64,000 bases of DNA from Trema orientale. Lineage: Eukaryota > Streptophyta > Magnoliopsida > Rosales > Cannabaceae. The notes below the pieces were generated by a model. The model was not told the DNA's origin and ran no database searches. It saw nothing but the letters and a program-made list of their open reading frames with translations. The translations under genes and the position numbers were made by a program. Shown here piece by piece: positions 32,435 through 45,412 of the stretch (position 1 is the stretch's first letter; each line of letters begins with the position of its first letter). The stretch is from the NCBI GenBank assembly GCA_002914845.1, contig JXTC01000086.1, forward strand, positions 197,051-261,050, in the 5' to 3' direction.

Positions 32435-34006
32435 CTATGGAGTTGTTCCTTTGTTGTCTTCTATTTTAATTAACTATTATTGTATTATATATATATATAT
32501 ATATATATGCGGGAGTGGAGGGAGAAGGGGCCCAATATGTCCCCAATGGATTTTGAGAAATTTATTTTTTATATGTATTAAAAAAAATTGTGCCTTTACT
32601 AAAAATGGACCAAAATAATCCTATGTCTCTACTGAAAATTGGCCAAAATTATATTAAGACCCTAAACTATATTGGTCTAATTTTTATGATTATAACTTAT
32701 GGATCTTAATACCTTCACTGAATTTCATGGTTGGCTCTGCTCTATATATGATCAAATTTTCTACATGTATATTAATAGTACATATATTCGTTTATGTTTT
32801 TATAATAGAAAAGGGGCAGCTGACTCTTGTTAAGTTGGCAAGTTCTTGCTTCTGCATATTCTAGACAGGTTGAGTCAATAAGTAGTAGTTGGAGTAGTTA
32901 AGAGTTCATCAACACATGCATGCATTCCTTTTATATGCATATCGTGAAGATATTTATATGTCTGATAATGATGAGTATTAATTATTATATTGATTATAAG
33001 ATATATTGACAAATAAATATAACTGAGGGAATATTCCCAAAATAGGTACCTTTTTTACGGGTACTTTTGTTTAGTTAGTAGGGGAAAGGAGGAGGAGGGT
33101 GGGATATCGAACCCACCTTCTCTTGCTTCTCATAAAAGAAGCTGGTCACTGCTCATAGGTTTCAAAAGAAGTACTAGAACTGCCTTGGTAATATATTATA
33201 TAATTGGAAGAACTGTGAAATCTTTTGGTCATCTTCCATGTTGTTCTTTGGCAACTACTAGAAACCCATCATCTTCCATATGCCTTTCAAACAGTAAACA
33301 TTAAGCTTACTTTTGTATTTGCTTTATATATATACAAGGAGCTAGTGTTTAACTTCAAACATCGTCTTTCTTCTTTGAAGTAGCATTTTATTTATTTGTC
33401 ACAACTTTACATCAACTTGATATATGTATATGAAAATTAGCCATAAATTTATTTAGTTTAGAATATTTTAATACTCTTGTCTGCATGTATATATGATACA
33501 TATTAAATTTCTTTAGCTTGGAATATTTTAATGCTAATGGTTACAAATCAAAATACTATCATTTAATTCACATTATAACTTATTTTAATATAATTAATTG
33601 TAACTATCAGATTGAAATCTAACAGGCAAATTTGATGTACCTACTAAAAATACCTATTCTACTAGCTCCCTATATATATATATATTTATGCTTCTTTAAA
33701 TATCTGCTATTAATTATTTGTCTATTATATGAGTTGTATATTCAAGATTTTTAATATCATATACTTATTTGTATACATTTTTTTTATAATTGTTGGTTAG
33801 GTGTTAGATTAGTAGTTAGCACGGGTATGGCCTGAACCTGCCACCCAGTGCTCCTCTATGAGCAGATTTTGCCACCTGAGTTATAAGGTCATGGAACTCA
33901 TTCGTATACTCGATCTATGCTTACTTGTATTATATACTTAGAAATTTATAATGATTTATATTAGTACAATATTATTTTATGGATTCATAAAAGATAGTTT
34001 GTACTA
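32435..34006. other. Gene-free AT-rich stretch
   Basis: Contains a TA microsatellite at about 32487-32508, several short TA runs, and decayed tRNA-like words near 33095-33150 and 33825-33890 (for example gatatcgaacccacc). No coding region was recognised. Confidence 0.5.
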
Positions 34007-34020
34007 GCTAGAAAATGAGA

Positions 34021-34369
34021 TTACCAATGAGTGGGGTGGTTTGATGGTAAAGTGATGATCAATGGAGGTAATGGAGGTAGAGGTCGTGTGTTCAAATCTT
34101 GGATAGCTCATCATAGAGTTTTAAATGTGAAAGCTTGTTTCCTGCCAGCCCAGGGTCTGACAGAGCATGCCCACACCTACATCACATGCATGCCTTGCTA
34201 GCAAATATATTCGGTGGGGCTAGAATGACACGCTCTATCGTCCGATGGGGAGTCTTAAGGATCCTCAATGAAAATTCCCGTTAGCAGAGTTGGAAGCTCT
34301 TATAGTCACGTCCAGGGAGAGATACCACTCTGGTCGTCCTCTTCCCTAATTTTCATTAAAAAAAAAAAG
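34021..34369 (+). mobile_element. tRNA-derived SINE with target duplications
   Basis: A 349-bp unit begins with A-box-like sequence (ggtggtttgatggtaaagtg) and a B-box-like word (gtgttcaaatcttgg) within the first 85 bases. It ends in a run of A. It is flanked by near-identical 14-bp direct repeats: GCTAGAAAATGAGA (34007-34020) and GCTAGAAAGTGAGA (34370-34383), one mismatch. These are the hallmarks of a SINE copied by LINE machinery. The body is GC-richer than its surroundings and non-coding. Confidence 0.85.
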
Positions 34370-34387
34370 GCTAGAAAGTGAGACAAA

Positions 34388-34566
34388 ATTGTGGGATATT
34401 CGTGTGGGCTTTTACATATATCTATATATATAATTGATATAAGAACTGAATAATAAAATTGTGGGTATTTATGTGTGCTTGTATATAATTGATATAAGAA
34501 CTGTATAATAAAATTGTGGGTATTTATGTGTGCTTATATTAATTGATATAAGAATTGAATAATAAA
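34388..34566. repeat. Minisatellite, three units of about 55-70 bp
   Basis: Units start at 34388, 34458 and 34513 with attgtggg and each ends near aataataaa after aattgatataagaa. The array starts four bases after the downstream target duplication of the SINE. Confidence 0.85.
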
Positions 34567-35699
34567 GTTATGAGGTATTTGGTTGAACTTTGTAAAATTA
34601 TTGTTTTTTTAGTTTCCATTACTTTGTGTAAGCATTGTCTAGTTTTATATTGTCCATATGCCTATCCATGAAACTAAGATCTATATAAAGAAACATAGGT
34701 ACCTATAACTTGAAGAATTGAAACTGGATTTGATTTTGTCGACTATTTTAATGTCTTTATTGGCACATGCTTATTTTACACGCTGTTTATGTATCATGAA
34801 ACTCAATCTCGCGCTAGTCTATATATTAAGGTTAATATATAGGAATAAAATGTTAGTCTGACTGAGTTTGGAGAAGGAGCGTCGATTGTCTTACCATGAC
34901 TTATGTATATATGTATTTTGACGCGGTGGTTTCTTGATAAAGGTTTTTACACTTATTTTTAAGTATGTATATATTATATGTGACTGTATGAAAAGCTTAC
35001 TATATTTGTATGTATATATGTATATGTTATACTTTTTGTACATATATGAGTGGAATTTTATTTATGTTCTAAAAAGATTAAAAAGTTTCAGTTATCAGCT
35101 ATGTTATTAATTATAAGTCAAGTAGTTTCTCCCAACTTTTACTAGATAATTATAAAATTATTTATACATACTTATATGAAATTAGAGGATGTTACAGCCC
35201 CTATGGTCACACCTAAGCGGTATTAATAAGCCGGTCTCCCTATTTTTGGACTTTTTCCTTTTAGAAAAATAAAAAAACCTTAGGTTGATGAAAGCAAAAT
35301 TTAAAAAATTAAAAAAAAATGGAAAAAGAAACATGACATTGTTCATTTTATCTATTGTGGTGTATATTATATATATATTTGGGCCACTCCATTTCATAAC
35401 TTCTCAAAGAGTATTCATAAAAAAATGTCCTTTTCTATCATCAATTTTAAAATGGTTTTCTAACTATTTAATAAGCGGTCGTTTTTTCTCATTTTGTTTT
35501 ACTAGATGACCATTTTTTATTAGATCAATTTTATTTAAAATATATCAATTTCATGTTTACGTATCAATTTTACATACGTTATATCAATTATTTTTATTAG
35601 TATATCAATTTTGCTAGTGTTTGTGATAATGATACATTTAGTTGTTGGTTAAACGCTCAAAATTAAATTTACCATTTTTATATTTTTTCTCCCATAAAC

Positions 35700-37080
35700 T
35701 AACTTAGCGTATTCTAATATAAACTAAGAACTAACTTGTATAGTGGTAAAAAAGGTCAATCCACAGAAATTAAACTTTAGATTCGTTGTTAAGTATCAAA
35801 ATTATCATAAATTAATTTTATTTGGGCATCAAAACCAAATGAATTTAATGAGAGATAAATAAAAACAAAGACAAGAAGAAATATATAAAATAAAATATGA
35901 AAATTACTATACACGAATATACTAGGAATTGATTGCGCCTAATTACTCTTAAGTTCACCAAATTAAACAATTACCGTCTTAATTCCACTCAACTTACTAA
36001 TTGAGGGACCTAAGTTAACCTCATTACCTATCATGTATGTCAAATGAGATAATACACCTAACTAACCTAAGTTGATATCCCTATCTAACCCAATTAATTA
36101 AGTGTTCCAGTGTCACAATAACCCAAACTATCTAAGTGAGTACTTCCCAATCTCACAACTACCTAAACTTGCCTCTCAGTTCCGGATTATGAAATTAATC
36201 TCTCCTAAACATTAAAATCACAACCTAAGTTCAACTAATTCACTCGCCAAATAAATTAGAAGCATTAAGGAATGAGAAGCATAAATGAATTAGAAATGGA
36301 AATTAGACTAATAATTAACAAAAATACAAACAAAGTATTAAAAAAGGTTATATTAAATACATAATAGAAAAATCAATATGAGCATAGTAGAATTCATGAC
36401 TAATCTTATTAAGAAATTCATAAATCTAAGCATATTCATATAATAAGCTTAATACAAATTTCTAAGAGTTTAGAATAAGAAAAATGAAAAGAAAAACTCT
36501 TATGAAGATGATGTTCAAGTCTTCAAACCTTCAAAAAAATTCTCCCAAATCTTCTTCAAGAAATCTCCAACTTCAAGCTTTCTCTCTCTAGGAATTTTGT
36601 GCTTCTCTTCTGTTTTTCTCTCCAATTTTCTACACTAGAAATTGTGCCTTCATCCCCTTTTTAGCTCTTCTTCTAGATCAAATTCAAGTATACTTAAGGA
36701 TAGATGAGTCTCCACTGTTGGATCGTGAGAAAGGAGCTATTTGGGCCATTAAAAGGCTCAAAAACTGAGTTCAGACCCGAGTCAGGGGTGCCACTAGGTA
36801 GCAGTGGAGGCGCAATTGCACCTATGCTGCTGCCCGGTGGCCTTTTCTTCACTTTTTTTGCTCCATTTCGCCTCGTTTTTGCTTCGACTCGTCTTGGACG
36901 GTCCTGACTTGACACAAAATGGTTTGTTTGAAAATGTATAACTATTTGAACTTAAAAAATACTTGATTTGTAGGCAAATAACCTCCTAATCAGTTTGATA
37001 TTGATATATATGCTTATAAAATTGATTTATTTCGGCATTTTTTTGATAAATTCAATTATTCTTTCGAAGAATTTGAAAAA
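35700..37080 (-). mobile_element. Possible decayed solo LTR of a Ty3/gypsy element
   Basis: The phrases ggtcaatccacagaaattaaac (35750) and the run of ordered C/A-rich text to 36240 resemble minus-strand LTRs of Athila/Tat-like elements. The pyrimidine-rich 36560-36660 and GC-rich 36770-36905 parts are also similar in layout to the Athila LTR at 57472-59034. Two overlapping frames on opposite strands (about 70 residues) in the GC-rich part are not genes. Ends and target duplication were not found. Confidence 0.3.
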
Positions 37081-37389
37081 AGATCATTTTTTAATTAATA
37101 ACCTAAAATTTGGTCATTTGGATAAGAATAACGTGATGATTTAAATCACCGTTTGGGCCCACTACATTCTATGTCATCACTTATTTAAGGGAAAATGATA
37201 CCTAGTACAATTTTTATTATTTTTTTTAATGACAAAAATATAGACTAAAAAATAAGTATCAATCTCTTATGACCTAAAAACATGTTTCTCTAAAATATGG
37301 GTCTAAATAATATGGCGGTATAGCAATACATATAGTCATCTTTCATAATAATGTTTATAAAGCAAAAAAGTGAGAATATAAGGGTGTAA

Positions 37390-38250
37390 AAGCTATTGGC
37401 TTAGTGGTTAGGGCTAGTGTATATGCTTCTTGCCTTGTTCTGAATTCCAGTGACCTTGCTTTTGTTTCTTTTGTCCCTTTAATTGTATTTTCTTTTTTTT
37501 TGGGCTATTTTTTTTTTTAAAAAAACTTTTCCATTTTCTTTTTCTTTTTAATTTTTCTTCACCTTTTCTCCCATTTTTTTCCTCATTAAATATAATCCTA
37601 CCTGATTACCAGAGAAACTAATAACTAAATTAGTTGACTTGTTTAGAGATCAATCAAGTTAAAAGAGAAAATAATAACCAAATACTCTTGGTTATTATTA
37701 ATCTAAATTATTACGATATGTTACCAAATACTCTTTAGGTAACTCAAAAATTCTTATTTTGGAAAATTTTGTAGTCAAAAAATAAAAATAAACAACCAAT
37801 TTAGTTAATAGAAATAAGTCACCGATGTTGTGACTAGTAACCTAAGTAGTTATCAAAATACTTAGAACTTTGCTAGTAACTAATTTGGTTAATTCTGTTA
37901 TTGAAAACCAATAATTAAATTGGTTTCTAATTGTAACCAGTAACCATTTTGTTTACTGAAAACTAACATTCAATTTGGTAGCTAGAAATTATTCACTAAT
38001 CTTGTAATTGGTCATTCTTGAAATCAGTATTTTATCATAAGAGGTAGGGAGGGGGAGGAGAGGAAAAGAGAGGAAAAGAAAGAGTTAATGCTTCCTTAAA
38101 AGAAAACAAAAGAGTAAAAGAGAAAAGAAAGGAAAAAAATGAAAATGAAAGGAGTGGGATTAAAGGGGAAAAATTAAAAAAAAGTTAGAAAAATTAGAAA
38201 AAAAAAAGAAAAAGAGAAAATTAAACTAAAATGGGTTAATCTAGTTCAAA
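37390..38250. repeat. Second ACTAGT-type array element
   Basis: The order is: a tRNA-like word (tggcttagtggttagggc, about 37398), a pyrimidine-rich tract (37430-37590), GTTAC/GTAAC repeats like those in laccase intron 2 (37600-38020), then a purine-rich tract (38040-38225). The two tracts are roughly complementary, so the unit could fold back. Confidence 0.55.
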
Positions 38251-39261
38251 CTCATGTAGGTGAAGTAGATATTTAGAGGACAAGCTACCAATTTGAAAAG
38301 CATTTATTAGGTTTGGTCACTTTACTATCTAATAACTGCTTTTGAAAATGATGAAAAAAATTATGAAAAATGTTACTATGTTTTCTAACTAAGGTATTTA
38401 GAAAAATGATATGAAAAAGTAGTACAAAAAGTCACCAATTTTTAGAAATCGTAGTTTTGTCCTTTCAGACAAAAAATATCGGTAAAATATCCACATCCCT
38501 TGATTTAAATCTAAGGGTCGATATATTTGTGACCTCATGATGACGAAGGAAAAACCTTATACCTTAGGTTACTATGTCCAAAAATAGAAGATGGCAGTAC
38601 CGTTATTTCTGTTTAAACCTTTTTTTTGGGGGAGTCAGTGCTACTATAAATTCAAACCCCATCTTGCAATTTCTCTTTCTTCCATTTAGGGACTCAAATA
38701 TTTAATTCCTCCAATTAGTTTATATGTACAACTTTAGTTTGAAATTACGCTATGGAATAGATTATTATTATCTTTTCAGATCTGGTTGTGACGATGGATG
38801 ATAAGAGATGGAGAGATTAAAGAAGAAATACCCTTAAACCACCTTGTTGTTTTTTAAAATCTTAATATGTTTAACAATATATCAATCAAAAGATATTTGG
38901 ATACTATAGGTCTGTCTGACATATCTTTCAAAGATCTTTTAACGCTTAGAAGTTACGTTTTAGGTTTTGTATTTAAATGGATTCCTAGAAGATCTTTTTT
39001 TATTTAAAATATCATTTTAAGAAAGTATTGACACATCATCTTTTGTATGAAGATTTTTTAATGCTTTTACTTCAATATCATTTTCCAAAAGTCTTCCATT
39101 AAAATTAATTCATCCAATCTTTTTAAAAAAAAAAAATAGTTCATCCAACAAAAAATAAAAATAAAAAAATAACTAGTTTAGGTTAATAATTAAGCTAAGG
39201 TCATTTTTGTCATTTTTCCTTTTTACCAAGTTTGATCATAGGGTAAGCATTTGTATATAGA

Positions 39262-40196
39262 AGGGGAGTTATATTTGTAACCCAATACACACAAAAGTAC
39301 CCCTGTTTTTTCAAAACTTTTCTGTTGCATATTTATCCTTAAGTAAAAAGACCAAAAAGTAGAGTTATACACCATTCTATTAAATTCATGATATTTTACT
39401 CTTAATAACTACATCCATGATATTATAATTTAAAATCTTAAATATCTTATCCAGAAGTTTTCTAAATTTTGACCCTATTAAAATTCTTTTAAATTTGCTC
39501 ATTAAATGATGGATATTGTCAGAATTCAAACTTGTTCAAAAAAAAAAAAAAAAACATATCATGGTTCCAAAGAGAAAAATAAATAAAAAAATAAAAAGAA
39601 GAAGAATGAGAAGTAAATCAACCGATTTACTTGGGATTTAATTTTTTTCGTTAAAAAGTGTAAAATTTACTACAATTCTTTTGAAAACAAAACTTCGGTC
39701 ACGACATATATATTTTCTTTAATTATTTTTGATTACTAGTGTAACTTTGTGATGTTTATTATATACTATTTTAATTTTTGTTGCTATTCGTTTTGACGAG
39801 TTGTAAATTTCTTTTGTTTATTTATTTTTATAAAAGTAAACTCCCAACATCTTATATATTGATCCATATTAGAATGAACAATACTACATAAATTTTTGTG
39901 GAAAAGACATCATCATCATCACTATAAATAGAGAATTAAAAAGAGAAAAAAAATAGCCGATCAAACTATATAAACATCAAAGGTGTACTTCTAATAGAAA
40001 AATATTTTTTAAAAATAAAAAAGTGCCTTAATATCATTCTGATTAGCAAAATCAATAAGTTAATAAAATTGATGTTGTATAAGGAATGATCTATTTTATG
40101 AATGATTTGGGGTGACAATACTAAAAAATATATTTTCAAAATTTTTTTAACTTTATGGGTGCCTTTATGTGACTTGGAGGTGCAAATATAACCTCC
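39262..40196. mobile_element. Mutator-like non-autonomous element of about 935 bp
   Basis: Flanked by a perfect 9-bp direct repeat, GTATATAGA (39253-39261 and 40197-40205). The ends are inverted: ggggagttatatttgtaacc at the left, and a right end whose complement reads ggaggttatatttgcacc. The interior is AT-rich and has no gene. A perfect 9-bp duplication is the signature of the Mutator superfamily. Confidence 0.8.
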
Positions 40197-40205
40197 GTAT
40201 ATAGA

Positions 40206-41289
40206 ATTTTAAGTTGAAATTTAAAGGGCTGATTTTTTATTTTCAGAAATCAACGGTATTTCCAAAATTATTTTCTTTTAAAGAAAGATATATCCTCTAC
40301 CCTTTTTTAATTCTTAGTGTTTATTTCTTTTTTCTTTTTTAATTCTAATAAGCCATTTTATTCTTCTTATATATAAAGAGTGTATCATAGCTTCAATTTC
40401 ATTAACAATATTGTTTCGAAGGAAATAAAAAATAATTGTTTTTCTTAAAAGAATCTATGAAATTGTTTATTTTGTGGAAATAACGTCAATAAATTTATTT
40501 GTACCTTCATTTTTTCTTTTGCTTCTTTTGTTTTTCAAGAAAACCTCGTCACTGCTTTTTTTTTTTTAAAATTATTATCCTTGTTTGTAGAATTTTTTTT
40601 CTTGATTTTATTTTGGACTCTACTTATCACTTGATTATCTTATAAAGTACATTTATAAATGACATTCAGTTGGAATATCAGTCTATACTTAAATATCAAC
40701 TATCTGTAACACTATATTTCACTCAAGAAGGTTCATCCATTTTCGTAATTCGTCTCTACCGCATGTAATTTTAAAGATACACAGATGTGGGACACGCATC
40801 CAAAGTCAGGATTTATTTTTAGTGGGTATAAAACTACTTTTAAAATATAAAAATGATAAAAAAAGTAATAAAAAAGTTTATACAAATGACAGTAAAATAC
40901 TCTTGAGAGTACACCTTGAAGGATTTCACTGAAAAATCTAAAGTTTTGTCTTCAGTTTCCTATTCTCGTGAAGGAAATTGCCTTCACTTGAATTAGAAGA
41001 AATGTGAAAAATAATTAAGTGGGTGGAGTAAACTGAAAATTCACATTTTATACTGGAAACACGATTGTAAATTATAATTTTAATGCAGCAAACTAGAGGG
41101 AAAAAAATTATTTTATATATAAATTAGAAAAAAAAAATGTTAAACCAAGATTAGGAGGCCCAAAAACATCTAGTACGTAGGGGTCTACTAAGAGAGCTTA
41201 TTTTACATATAACCAATGATTGTCTTTATCGATAATCATACTCTACCATATGACTATACCACTTAGAATCGACGAAATTCTAAGAATTT
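40206..41289. other. Gene-free AT-rich stretch
   Basis: Long T-rich and A-rich runs with no repeat structure or coding signal that can be supported. It lies between the Mutator-like element and the Copia fragment. Confidence 0.5.
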
Positions 41290-43152
41290 TATCTTGGCTC
41301 ATGTCGAAAGAACTTTGCTGATAATTATGGTATTGACTCCCATGTTTGTCTTTTTCGGAAGTCTATCAGCCATCGATATTATTCACCACATACCTTGCAT
41401 TAATGCCAAACTAATACCTGTGTGCAAACTTGTGAATCCTCAATTTGCCGCTACTACACATCCTCTTTCATGGCAATTTTAGAAATCAGCGGCATCGCTA
41501 TGAGGATGTACATCTTCTTATCACAAAGCATCTTCTATGCCTTTATTACAGAAGGCAAGATTAGCGGCTTCATCAAACTTGGATCATCTAGCCGAACTCA
41601 CTCCACCTTTTAAGTAATTTCTTTTTACATGCCCCGCCTGTCCGTATGTCCAGCAGACGATATTCTTATTCTTGAAGTTTCTTCTCTTTTTGTCGACCGT
41701 CAATGTTGAACCTTCAGATGATGTATTTCTACCATTGCTCAGCCGTTTTTCTTCAGAAATGAGTTTGCTCGTCACTTTTGAAAAATTATGGTCTCCTTTC
41801 CATATATCAGAATTGGCTTCATATGCTCGTAGGAAGACGGAAGAAACCAAATAAGTCGCAATGCTTTGTCCTCGTCATCAGTCTTAACTCCAATAGCCTC
41901 CAATTCAGAAACGATGCTATTAAGGATACTTAAATAATCTGATATTGTTGCACCTTCACTCATACGTAGTGTATGAAATTGCTCCTTCGAGTACACCTAA
42001 TTTAAGACTCCTTTCGCTCGATATAATTCTCCAACCTTTTTCGATAGTTTCTTGGCTGTAGATATTCCAAGCACATTTACCAGAATTATTTTTACCAAGT
42101 ACATCCGTATCGCACTTGTAGCTCTATCGTCTAGATCTTCTCAGTCTTCATCGCTAATTTTGGCTTTTTCAGAAATATCTCTTTCCTTCAAAACCTTGTG
42201 CAGACCAGATTGAATCAATAAATCCTTGACCTGAATTTGCCACAAGCCAAAATTGATGTTGCCATCAAATTTTTCCAAATCAGCTCTGATTGGAGTTGTA
42301 TACTAATCGGAGTTGCATACTTGATTTCTGACATATCACTTTGTACTTTCTTTCTTGAAAAATCTGCCATAAAGTTTCTTGGAAGGTTCAAATGCTCCCA
42401 CTTGAAAAAAACCTCCTTATTCAAAACTTTTTAGACTACCACCATGCCTTAGTACGCCGAAGAACCGACAACAACCTGTAGCTCTGATTCTAATTGTTGG
42501 GAAAAATTACCTTCCCATTTGTAACTATTCGTATGTATGAATAGTGTCATATACGTAAATAGTACCTACCGTACACATGAATAATAATTTTTGAAATAAA
42601 TACAAGAATAAAGTAACACAATAAGATATAAATGTATTTGGTTCACCCAATGTAGCTACCTCTACGGAATTACTACAGATCTTTCACTATAGGGAGAAAA
42701 TTTATTACAAGTATTTACAAACACTCACTCACAACCCTGATCCCAAATACACTCAAGTACTCTCTCTTACAAGTATGTGTTTACAAACACTCACTCACAA
42801 CCCTGATCCCAAATACACCCAAGCACTCTCTCTTACAAGTATTTTCTCACTCATACTTTTTGCTAACACTCTTTGAAATCTCATCTTAAACAAAGAAACT
42901 ATACTCTCTTTAAAAAGAGAAACAAAGAGAAATGAAAGGATTTAATTAGAGGAAACACTTAAATTGTTTCTGATTTTGGGATACATTCATGAAGCTAAGG
43001 AGGGGAGTATTTATAGCAAAACTCTCCCTCTCTTTTCCATGTTCAAAATATGCTCATAGATAAAGTCCACAAATATAGATGGACAAAAGTCTACAAATAT
43101 GGATAGACAAAAAATCCACAAAAATGGCTACCCAATTTTTTTGACCTCAACA
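41290..43152 (-). mobile_element. Truncated Copia retrotransposon: LTR, primer site and gag remains
   Basis: Minus strand. An LTR (42495-43152) is followed by a primer-binding-like word (attagaatcagagc) and then gag-like sequence at about 42430-41590. The gag part includes the block VSELEAIGVKTDDEDKALRL, typical of the plant Copia gag, and a zinc-knuckle-like segment (CWTYGQAGHVKRNY). Pol and the second LTR are not visible, so the element is a broken fossil with several breaks. Age cannot be judged from a single LTR. Confidence 0.8.
42495..43152 (-). repeat. LTR of the truncated Copia element
   Basis: The block is bounded by TGTTGG and CAACA, which form the short inverted termini of an LTR. 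On the minus strand a TATA box (GCTATAAATACTCCC, about 43003-43020) fits the U3/R border. An internal tandem duplication of about 64 bp (42715-42842) repeats acaaacactcactcacaacc and its neighbours. Confidence 0.75.
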
Positions 43153-43378
43153 ATGTGTTGCTTCCAACCTGGCTCTTTCATCTGTTAGTCCGGCTCTTTT
43201 GTGTTCTTGTAATTAAGAGTGAAGGTGCGGTAGTTTTTAGGATTTATTCTATTATTTGACTATTTTATTATTATTTAGGTAAGCATATTTTTTTTTCTTT
43301 TTAGAAATAAGTAAGCTCATAAATGAATATAATATAATAGAATACAACTATTTTCTTTTCTTTTCTTTTTTTTTTTTT

Positions 43379-44111
43379 NNNNNNNNNNNNNNNNNNNNNN
43401 NNNNNNNNNNNNNNNNNNNNNNNNNNNNNNNNNNNNNNNNNNNNNNNNNNNNNNNNNNNNNNNNNNNNNNNNNNNNNNNNNNNNNNNNNNNNNNNNNNNN
43501 NNNNNNNNNNNNNNNNNNNNNNNNNNNNNNNNNNNNNNNNNNNNNNNNNNNNNNNNNNNNNNNNNNNNNNNNNNNNNNNNNNNNNNNNNNNNNNNNNNNN
43601 NNNNNNNNNNNNNNNNNNNNNNNNNNNNNNNNNNNNNNNNNNNNNNNNNNNNNNNNNNNNNNNNNNNNNNNNNNNNNNNNNNNNNNNNNNNNNNNNNNNN
43701 NNNNNNNNNNNNNNNNNNNNNNNNNNNNNNNNNNNNNNNNNNNNNNNNNNNNNNNNNNNNNNNNNNNNNNNNNNNNNNNNNNNNNNNNNNNNNNNNNNNN
43801 NNNNNNNNNNNNNNNNNNNNNNNNNNNNNNNNNNNNNNNNNNNNNNNNNNNNNNNNNNNNNNNNNNNNNNNNNNNNNNNNNNNNNNNNNNNNNNNNNNNN
43901 NNNNNNNNNNNNNNNNNNNNNNNNNNNNNNNNNNNNNNNNNNNNNNNNNNNNNNNNNNNNNNNNNNNNNNNNNNNNNNNNNNNNNNNNNNNNNNNNNNNN
44001 NNNNNNNNNNNNNNNNNNNNNNNNNNNNNNNNNNNNNNNNNNNNNNNNNNNNNNNNNNNNNNNNNNNNNNNNNNNNNNNNNNNNNNNNNNNNNNNNNNNN
44101 NNNNNNNNNNN
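43379..44111. other. Assembly gap (733 Ns)
   Basis: A run of unknown bases lies between a CTTTT-rich tract on the left and ttttt on the right. Long open frames that cross it are artefacts. Confidence 1.
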
Positions 44112-44398
44112 TTTTTCTAAAAAAAGATAGTACAAAAATAAGTAAAAGTTTGGACATAGTATTCTTGGTATTATTTATCAAAAAGTAGTACTAGGTGTCT
44201 TTTTCCTAAACACATATCACATTATTGTGTGTATATTTTGTTTATATATCCTAACATTACTTTTTGATCATTAAACAAACTTGATTGTGAGTCCATTATC
44301 AATTTACCATTGAAATTAATTAAAATCCCTTTTGTGGAAATTTAATCCTAGAAATGGAATTAGCTTTGCAATTGCGAAAAAATACGAAAAACTCTGTG

Positions 44399-44754
44399 GC
44401 CCCGTTTGTTTCGCCTATTTGAATGTGTGTATTTGAATAGAAAGTGTGGAATGGGTTATAATTGGAATGGAAGACATTTGAATGGAAAAAATAGTGGAAT
44501 GTGTTATAATTAGAATGAGAGTATTGGAATGGACCATTCAAAAACACCTCTTCCCCTCCATTCTCATCCAAGACACAAAAATCCATTCAAATAGTTGATG
44601 TGACTGATGAACCATTTGAATGGAAAAACTAAATTGTTGAAACAAACACTCATTCCAAAAGACCATTTGAATGAAAAATTTAGAGTTATTGAAACAAACA
44701 CCCATTCAAATGGATTTTCCATTCCAATGGAATGGAATGGGCGAACCAAACGAC
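44399..44754. mobile_element. hAT-type MITE
   Basis: Inverted ends read gccccgtttgtttcgcc at the left and, as the complement of the right, gtcgtttggttcgccc. The interior is rich in ATTTGAATGGAA and its complement. It is flanked by CTCTGTG on both sides (44392-44398 and 44755-44761), part of a probable 8-bp duplication. Open frames here are by-products of the inverted structure. Confidence 0.8.
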
Positions 44755-44954
44755 CTCTGTGTTCTAACATAATATCGATTTTCAATCCTAAGTTTTTGAG
44801 ATATAAGATGTATCATTAAGTTTGAAATCATCGGCAACTTTTTGTTATTTTCTAAACTAGGGTGATGGAGTTAGCGTTTTCCTATGAATTTCTAACATTT
44901 CTACCTTCAAAAACAAAACAGAATTATAAAAATATGGTGGGGCTAATTTTTTTT

Positions 44955-45225
44955 TTCTAATTTCCGTACCATTTTTTAAGAAAAATGTCATCTTTTAAAA
45001 GTTTTAGAAAAATACCATTTTTAAAATAGTTACTAGTATTTGAAAGCTGGTTACCAGTTATCAGTTACTGATTTTATACTAGTTATAAATAAATTTGGTT
45101 ACTAATTACCAGTACTTGAAAATTGGTGGTTACTAGTTATTATTTTAAAAAATGACGTTTTTTAAAGAACTTTTTTAAAAATTGTATTTTTCTAAAAAAA
45201 AAAAATATTGTACCGGATCTAGAAA
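44955..45225. mobile_element. Small foldback element with a central ACTAGT array
   Basis: The left arm (gtaccattttttaagaaaaa, then a tttagaaaaataccattttt-type word) is mirrored by a right arm ending atattgtacc. The centre (45030-45135) holds the GGTTAC/ACTAGT repeats seen in laccase intron 2. It ties those repeats to a small inverted-repeat transposon. No clean target duplication was found. Confidence 0.55.
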
Positions 45226-45412
45226 AAACTGAGTGCATCATATATTTCCAATTATTTTCTAAAAACATTGTACATAGCCTAATTTTCACCAAATTAATCT
45301 CTTTAGATGCATAATATTATAACCTATTTAGAAGATGGGTTAAAATACTCCCATCTTCTTCTTTTCTTATTCTCTATAAAAGTGAGGTTTCACATATTTT
45401 ACTTTCTACTTT

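Noticed and set aside
32319-32618. 99-residue open frame rich in Gly and Pro
   Set aside because: It lies in and beyond the GC-rich right arm of a hAT-like transposon; its composition comes from the GGCCCGG repeats.
36694-36915. Overlapping open frames on both strands
   Set aside because: Complementary frames in a GC-rich patch of a probable LTR remnant; neither has a recognisable domain.
43317-44181. Two long open frames of over 270 codons
   Set aside because: They run across the N gap and consist almost entirely of unknown residues.
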